Origin: CALCHX01 sp035761165
Lineage (GTDB): Bacteria > Gemmatimonadota > Gemmatimonadetes > Gemmatimonadales > Gemmatimonadaceae
Direction: 5' to 3'
NCBI GenBank assembly: GCA_035761165.1
Contig: DASTRO010000216.1
Coordinates: forward strand, 1-34,399
DNA length: 34,399 bases
Of this stretch, positions 29,670-34,399 are shown one piece after another; within the stretch, counting starts at the first letter, position 1; every line of letters begins with the position of its first letter. Below the pieces are notes generated by a model, which searched no databases, had not been told where the DNA came from, and saw nothing but the letters and a program-made list of their open reading frames with translations. The position numbers and the translations under genes are program-made.

Positions 29670-31813
29670 GCGCGCTCGCCGCGCTGCACCGCACCCGCCG
29701 TGCGCTCGGCGCGCTGCTGCTGGCGCGGGCGCTCGTCGCCGGCGCGGCGGCCGTCGTGCTCGTCCTCGCCGTGGCGCGCGTGCTGGCGTCGCTCGGCGCG
29801 CTGGAGGCCGCGCGCGTCCGCGGGGCGGCGCTGCCCGTCGCGGCGGGCGTGGTGGGGCTGCTCGTCGCGCTCGTGCTCGTCGTGCGCGACGGGCGCATCA
29901 CCACCACGCGGGCGGCGCTCTGGGTGGAGGAGCGCGTCCCGACGCTGGCGTTCGCGCTGGTCACCGCGGCCGAGCCGCGGCATGCCACCCTGGTGCCGGC
30001 GCTCGCGCCGCGGCTCGGCGGCATCCCGTGGGGCGCGCTGCTGCGCGGCGCCGCCGTGCGGGCGCTGCTCCCACCCGCCGTCGCGCTCGGGGCGGCGCTC
30101 GTCGCGCTGCTCGCCGCGCCGCCGCTCGACATGGCCGCGGGCGGGGCCTCACGTGCGGAGGGCGCCGGCGGGAGAGGGGCAGCGGCTCGCACGCCGACGT
30201 CCGGTGCGCTGGGGCGCATCACCGCTACCGTCCGTCCGCCCGCCTACAGCGGGCTGCCGACGCAGTCGCTGGACGACCCCACGACCGTGGCCGCCCTGGT
30301 CGGCAGTCGCGTCACGCTGAGCGGTCGCGGCGAGGGAGCAGTCCGGGCCACGCTCGCTGAGACGCGGCTCGACGTGCGCCGCGGCGACGGCTGGCGCGTG
30401 GCGCTCACCATGCCCGCGCGGCCGGGCGCGGTCCGCCTCGCCGACGGCGTCGGTGATCGGCTCGTGATTCTGGACCCGCGCCTGGACTCGGTGCCGGTCG
30501 TCACGCTGCTGCCCGCCGTGCGCGACACGGTGCTGCGCGAGCCGGTGGGGACGATCGCCCTGGCCGCCACCGCGCACGACGACATCGGGCTCGCGACGTC
30601 GGGGTTCGAGTACATCGTGAGCTCCGGCGAGGGCGAGAGCTTCACCTTCCGCAGCGGAACGCTGGGTGCGGCCACGCACGGCGGCGCGCGCGACGCCGCG
30701 ATGCGCGCGTCGCTCTCCGTCACGCAGCTGCAGTTGAAGCCGGGCGACATCGTGCACGTGCGCGCGGTCGCACGCGACGGGAACACGCTGAGCGGGCCCG
30801 GCGTGGGCGCGTCGGAGACGCGCGCCATCCGCATCGCCCGCGCGGGCGAGTACGACTCGGTGGCCGTGGAGGGCGCGCCGCCGCCCACACCGGATTCCAC
30901 GGCACTCAGCCAGCGCATGCTGCTCATCCTCACCGAGCGGCTGCAGCAGCGCCGCCCGCGGCTGGATCGCGCGACGGTGCTGGCCGAGTCGCAGCGCATC
31001 GCGCGCGACCAGACGCGACTGCGCCGGCAGGTGGGGGAGATCGTCTTCGCGCGCCTCGGCGAGGCGGGCGGGGAGCACGAGCACGGCCCCGGCGACGCGC
31101 ACGATCTCGCCGGCGGAGGGCGCGTCGACCCCGACGCGCTGCTCGCGCAGGCAGCGGCCGCGACCACCGTCGGCATGCCCGAGGCGCTCGACTTCCACGG
31201 CGACGAGACGCCGGTGGTGGCCATCAACAAGCCGCTGCTCGAGGCGTACAACCACATGTGGGACGCCGCGCGCGAGCTGGAGCTGGGCGAGCCCGGTCGC
31301 GCCATCCCCCCCATGCGCCGCGCGCTCGCCGCGCTGCAGCAGGCGCGGCAGGCGGAGCGCATCTATCTCCGCGGCCGCCCGCCCACGGTCATCGTGGACA
31401 TCGGCAAGGTGCGGCTGCAGGGCAAGGAGCACGGCAGTGACAACGTCCGCCAGCCGCGCCCGGCCGAGGACGACGCCGCGGGCCGCCGCGCGCGCCGGCT
31501 GGACGCCGCGCTGGCGCTGCTCGCGCCGGCGCCGGCAGGCGCGGCTGACGCCCGTGCGGGCGCGGTCGACACCAGCGCTCGCGCGAGCGTGGCCGTCGCG
31601 AGCGCTCGCGCGAGCCTGGCCATCGACTCGCTGCTCCTCCTACGCCTGGACGCGCTGGGCGAGGACCCTGCGCTCGCCGCGGCGCTGGACGAGGCGGTGC
31701 GCCGCCTGCGCGCCGGCGAGGACGCCACCGCGGCGCTGCGTCGCGCCCGGCGCGCGGCGCTCGGCGCCACCGACACGCGGCCGGCGCTGCCGCGCTGGAG
31801 CGGCGCGCCGTGA
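29666..31813 (+). CDS. Large DUF4175-like membrane protein
   Basis: A 715-residue protein with hydrophobic segments at about 15-37, 53-75 and 125-150, then a long periplasmic-type region. This contains beta-rich motifs (GRITATVRPPAYSGLPTQSL, VPVVTLLPAVRDTVLREPVG, AATAHDDIGLATSGFEYIVS, VHVRAVARDGNTLSGPGVG) and a helical, charged C-terminal part (LIEERLQQRRPRLDR-like, LARDQTRLRRQVGEIVF) ending in an Arg/Ala-rich tail. The layout is that of DUF4175-type proteins that accompany BatA/DUF4159 genes. The family name is given with moderate certainty. ATGA and GTGA overlaps tie it to both neighbours. Confidence 0.72.
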   Translation: MSALAALHRTRRALGALLLARALVAGAAAVVLVLAVARVLASLGALEAARVRGAALPVAAGVVGLLVALVLVVRDGRITTTRAALWVEERVPTLAFALVTAAEPRHATLVPALAPRLGGIPWGALLRGAAVRALLPPAVALGAALVALLAAPPLDMAAGGASRAEGAGGRGAAARTPTSGALGRITATVRPPAYSGLPTQSLDDPTTVAALVGSRVTLSGRGEGAVRATLAETRLDVRRGDGWRVALTMPARPGAVRLADGVGDRLVILDPRLDSVPVVTLLPAVRDTVLREPVGTIALAATAHDDIGLATSGFEYIVSSGEGESFTFRSGTLGAATHGGARDAAMRASLSVTQLQLKPGDIVHVRAVARDGNTLSGPGVGASETRAIRIARAGEYDSVAVEGAPPPTPDSTALSQRMLLILTERLQQRRPRLDRATVLAESQRIARDQTRLRRQVGEIVFARLGEAGGEHEHGPGDAHDLAGGGRVDPDALLAQAAAATTVGMPEALDFHGDETPVVAINKPLLEAYNHMWDAARELELGEPGRAIPPMRRALAALQQARQAERIYLRGRPPTVIVDIGKVRLQGKEHGSDNVRQPRPAEDDAAGRRARRLDAALALLAPAPAGAADARAGAVDTSARASVAVASARASLAIDSLLLLRLDALGEDPALAAALDEAVRRLRAGEDATAALRRARRAALGATDTRPALPRWSGAP

Positions 31814-32421
31814 CGCCCTTCGTCTTCGCCACCGCACAGTACGAATCGGGCGACTGGGACAGCGCGCCGCTGGTGCCGGCCAACATCATCGACTCCATCG
31901 CCCGCTACACGGCCATCCCCGTCGCGCCCACCGGCGTGATCGTGCCGCTGTCGAGCGAGTCGCTGCTGCGCTATCCGTTCGTCTGGCTCACCGGCCACCT
32001 GCCGGTGCGCTTCAGCGACGCCGAGCGGCGCATGGTGCGCCGCTTCGCGGAGCGCGGCGGGTTGCTGGTGGTGGACGACCACAACCACGACGTGGACGGC
32101 GCCTTCCACAAGACGGCCACCGAGGAGATCGCGCGCACCGTGGGCCCGCTGCGCGAGCTGCCCAACGACCACGCCCTCTACCGCGCCTTCTTCACCTTCG
32201 AGGACGGGCCGCCCACCACCAGCCACGAGCTGAACGGCTGGGGGGACAACCTGGTGCACGAGCACCTGCTCGCCGCCCGCGTCGGCGAGCGCATCGCGGT
32301 GCTGTACAGCAGCAAGGACTACAGCTCGGAGTGGGGCTACCACCCCGACTCCAAGCGCTTCATGGCGGTGGACAACACCAAGTTCGCCGTCAACCTGGTG
32401 GTCTATGCGCTCACGCGATAG
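31810..32421 (+). CDS. DUF4159 domain protein
   Basis: A 203-residue protein that is essentially the DUF4159 domain alone: FVFATAQYESGDWDS, IIDSIARYTAIPV, then LLRYPFVWLTGHLPVRFS, DAERRMVRRFAERGGLLVVDD, and LPNDHALYRAFFTFEDGPP. The flavodoxin-like layout with a DD motif resembles type 1 glutamine-amidotransferase folds without an obvious catalytic Cys. Most relatives have a signal peptide or membrane anchor; here the domain starts at residue 1, so it may be cytoplasmic. The start overlaps the upstream gene as GTGA and the end overlaps the next gene by 17 bases. Confidence 0.88.
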   Translation: MTPFVFATAQYESGDWDSAPLVPANIIDSIARYTAIPVAPTGVIVPLSSESLLRYPFVWLTGHLPVRFSDAERRMVRRFAERGGLLVVDDHNHDVDGAFHKTATEEIARTVGPLRELPNDHALYRAFFTFEDGPPTTSHELNGWGDNLVHEHLLAARVGERIAVLYSSKDYSSEWGYHPDSKRFMAVDNTKFAVNLVVYALTR

Positions 32422-33766
32422 CCACGGCGGCACGGGCGCGAGCGGGGGCGCGCCGGCGGCGAGCGCGCCCGGGGGCGCGCGTCCGGCCGTCGAATGGGCG
32501 CTGCGCGCGCTGGTGCTCGTCGTGCTGGCGTGGCTCCTCTGGCGCGCCACGCGGCCGCCCGCGCCGCCGCCCGCGGTGCGGGCCACTGCGCCCGCGCTGC
32601 GCGAGCGCCTCCCCGCCTGGACGCGGGCGCCCGAGGTGCGCGTCGCGCACGCCGAGCTGGCCGGCGTGCCGAGCGACACCGTGCGCGACTGGCTGGCCGC
32701 GCTGGCGCACGCCGGCGTGCGGGTGAGCTACGGTGCGCCGGCGCTGGCACCCGTCGCGGTGGCGGTCGAGCCGGTGGCCGACCCCGCTGGCCGCGTGCGG
32801 CTGCTGGCGGCCGCGCCGGGCGGCACGGCCGTCGTCCTCGGCGACGCGCTGGGCGTGCTCGACAGCGTGCGGGCGGGGCCGGCGGGGGCGACGCTGGCCA
32901 CGCGCACCGTGGCCGGCGTGGCGCGCGCCGCGGCCGGGAACGTGGCGGCGCGCGGCGCGGCGCCCGGCGCCCCGCTGCTGCGCCCCGTGCTGGTGTTGGG
33001 CACGGCGGGGTGGGAGTCCAAGTTCACCATCGCGGCGCTCGAGGAGCGCGGCTGGACGGTGCTCGCGCGGCTGGCCGTGGCGCCGGACGTGGCGGTGACG
33101 CAGGGCGCGCCGCCGGCGCTCGACACCGCGCGCCTGGCGGCGGTGGTGGCGCTGGACAGCGCGGCGCGGCCGTACGCGGCGCGCATCGCCCGCTACGTGC
33201 GGCAGGGCGGGGGGCTGGTGCTGGCGCCGCCGGCCGCCGCGCTGCCGGAGCTGGCGGCACTGGCGCCGGCGCGCCTGGACGCGCCGGTCACGCCGCACGC
33301 GGACGCGCTGGCCGGCCCCGATCCGCGCGCCGGAGTGCCTCGCCGACCCCTCTTCGCGCTGCGGGACGGCGCTGTGGCGATCGAGGAGCGCGACGGCCGA
33401 CCGGCGGTGGCCGCGTGGCGCGTGGGTGCGGGACGCGTCGTGCTCTCGGGCTACGATGAGACGTGGCGGTGGCGCATGGCCGGCCCCGACGGCGCGCCCG
33501 CGGCGCATCGCGCCTGGTGGGCCGGCCTGCTCGCCGCGGCCGCCTACGCCCCCGTCGTGCCCGACAGTGGCGCCGGCGCCCCGGCCGCGGCGCTGGACGA
33601 CGCGCCGGTGGCGCGGCTCCTCGATGCGCTCGGTGCGCCGTCCTCCGCGCCGCCGGCGGCCGCCGCGCGCGAGCCGCGGCCCGCGCTCCCCTGGTGGGTC
33701 TTCCCCCTGGTCGTGCTCGCGCTCCTCGCCGAGTGGGCGTCGCGGCGCGCGCGCGGCCGCCGCTGA
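32405..33766 (+). CDS. Amidotransferase-like protein with N- and C-terminal membrane helices
   Basis: A 453-residue protein with a first membrane helix near residues 30-47 (WALRALVLVVLAWLLWRAT), a large soluble region and a last helix (LPWWVFPLVVLALLAEWASR) followed by a basic end. The soluble part has the layout of the membrane-bound amidotransferase-like proteins of this locus type: RYVRQGGGLVLAPP and, before the C-terminal helix, VGAGRVVLSGYDETWRWRM. The catalytic Cys-His-Glu triad is not evident. ATG 32405 lies inside the DUF4159 gene, overlapping by 17 bases. The role is presumably envelope-associated with BatA and DUF4159. Confidence 0.75.
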   Translation: MRSRDSHGGTGASGGAPAASAPGGARPAVEWALRALVLVVLAWLLWRATRPPAPPPAVRATAPALRERLPAWTRAPEVRVAHAELAGVPSDTVRDWLAALAHAGVRVSYGAPALAPVAVAVEPVADPAGRVRLLAAAPGGTAVVLGDALGVLDSVRAGPAGATLATRTVAGVARAAAGNVAARGAAPGAPLLRPVLVLGTAGWESKFTIAALEERGWTVLARLAVAPDVAVTQGAPPALDTARLAAVVALDSAARPYAARIARYVRQGGGLVLAPPAAALPELAALAPARLDAPVTPHADALAGPDPRAGVPRRPLFALRDGAVAIEERDGRPAVAAWRVGAGRVVLSGYDETWRWRMAGPDGAPAAHRAWWAGLLAAAAYAPVVPDSGAGAPAAALDDAPVARLLDALGAPSSAPPAAAAREPRPALPWWVFPLVVLALLAEWASRRARGRR

Positions 33767-33773
33767 CCCGGTT

Positions 33774-33799
33774 CACCCGGATCTCACACCCGGATCTCA
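33774..33799. repeat. Two tandem 13-bp repeats before the deacetylase start
   Basis: CACCCGGATCTCA occurs twice in direct tandem (33774-33786 and 33787-33799), ending three bases before the ATG at 33803. The unit is not a multiple of three and there is no Shine-Dalgarno. It could be an operator or a slippage product; the 36-bp gap holds nothing else. Confidence 0.85.
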
Positions 33800-33802
33800 C
33801 AC

Positions 33803-34399
33803 ATGACGCGCGTCGGCTTCATCTCGCACTCGGACTGTGGACGGCACGACACCGGCTGGGGACATCCCGAGCACGTCGGGCGGCTGCGTGCCGTCACGCG
33901 CGCCCTGCGCGACGATCCCGAGCTGTTCATGGCGCTCGAGCATCGCGAGGGGCGCCACGCCACGGCGGAGGAGCTGGCGCTCGCGCACGACCCCGCATAC
34001 GTGACCCGCGTGCGCGAGCTGGCGGCGGCCGGCGGCGGCTTGCTGGACCCCGACACGGTCGTCAGCGCCGGCTCGTGGGACGCGGCCACCGCCGCGGCGG
34101 GCTGCGTGCTCGACGCGGTGGACCTGGCCTGCACGGGCGAGCTGCCGCGCAGCTTCTGCGCCGTGCGCCCACCCGGCCACCACGCGCTGCGCGCCGGGGG
34201 GATGGGCTTCTGCCTCTTCGGCAGCGTGGCCGTCGCGGCTCATCATGCGCGACGGCGCCACGGCGTCGGGCGGGTGCTCATCCTCGACTGGGACGTGCAC
34301 CACGGGAACGGCACGCAGGCGCTCGTCGAGCACGACCCGGAGATCCGCTTCGTCAGCATGCACCAGTGGCCGTGGTACCCGGGGAGCGGCCCGGCCGAG
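33803..34399 (+). CDS. Histone-deacetylase / acetylpolyamine-amidohydrolase family protein, 3' end outside window
   Basis: Zinc amidohydrolases of this family remove acetyl groups from lysine side chains or acetylated polyamines. The 199 codons present include the family N terminus with HPEHVGRLRAV, the tandem-His motif RPPGHHAL (126-129 region), GFCLFGSVAVAA and the metal-binding LDWDVHHGNGTQ (Asp164, His166). The third zinc ligand and the catalytic Tyr lie beyond the right edge. The bacterial class II-like form is likely. It follows the MoxR locus by 36 bp but may be a separate unit, given the repeats in between. Confidence 0.92.
   Translation, partial: MTRVGFISHSDCGRHDTGWGHPEHVGRLRAVTRALRDDPELFMALEHREGRHATAEELALAHDPAYVTRVRELAAAGGGLLDPDTVVSAGSWDAATAAAGCVLDAVDLACTGELPRSFCAVRPPGHHALRAGGMGFCLFGSVAVAAHHARRRHGVGRVLILDWDVHHGNGTQALVEHDPEIRFVSMHQWPWYPGSGPAE

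Overview
The window is one contiguous stretch of very GC-rich bacterial chromosome (most codons end in G or C). It is almost entirely protein-coding: 33 genes are called, plus one possible six-codon leader. I infer Gemmatimonadota, perhaps a Gemmatirosa- or Roseisolibacter-like lineage, from overall protein character, from bacillithiol-type YpdA together with type IV pilus genes, and from the MoxR/DUF58/DUF4159 locus. I could not test this by search. No rRNA, tRNA, CRISPR array, insertion sequence or prophage is visible.

Layout. (1) 1-4127, plus strand: the end of a ribosomal-protein operon, rpsE-rpmD-rplO-secY-adk-map, with touching or overlapping genes, closed by a near-perfect palindrome. 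S5 enters from the left edge with a Gly/Arg-rich extension. (2) 4282-6831, minus strand: an inositol-monophosphatase-family gene followed by a fused formiminotransferase-cyclodeaminase (ftcD). (3) 6825-13435, plus strand: trpS, a small zinc ribbon, a D-2-hydroxyacid dehydrogenase, a PilT-type ATPase, a DapA-superfamily aldolase/lyase, a membrane M28 peptidase and a DUF456 membrane protein. (4) 13508-16065: an orphan GvpL/GvpF-family protein overlapping a soluble PAS histidine kinase. (5) 16373-18863: purA and ypdA. (6) 18970-23982: glyQS, an M3-like metallopeptidase, an M20 peptidase and an SDR. (7) 24053-33766: a GAF histidine kinase, an unknown 117-residue protein, a probable ubiquitin-like beta-grasp protein, MoxR, then after a repeat-filled gap DUF58, a BatA-like protein, a large DUF4175-like membrane protein, DUF4159 and an amidotransferase-like membrane protein. 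A histone-deacetylase-family gene runs off the right edge.

Working together. The first block supplies ribosome assembly, Sec translocation and N-terminal Met removal. The last block resembles the MoxR-VWA (Bat-type) loci thought to act in envelope protein maturation or stress tolerance. Here it carries its own sensor kinase and a beta-grasp protein at the head, with the genes chained by 4-base stop/start overlaps.

The non-coding DNA is unusual. An interspersed repeat with a G4-6C8-9 core occurs three times: in the ftcD leader, in the moxR/DUF58 gap, and inside ypdA, where it is translated as a Pro/Ala-rich insert. Heptamer-periodic arrays occupy three gaps. Other short tandem repeats sit exactly at gene starts. 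Five transcription-unit heads carry a TANNTT hexamer, which I propose as the local -10 element.
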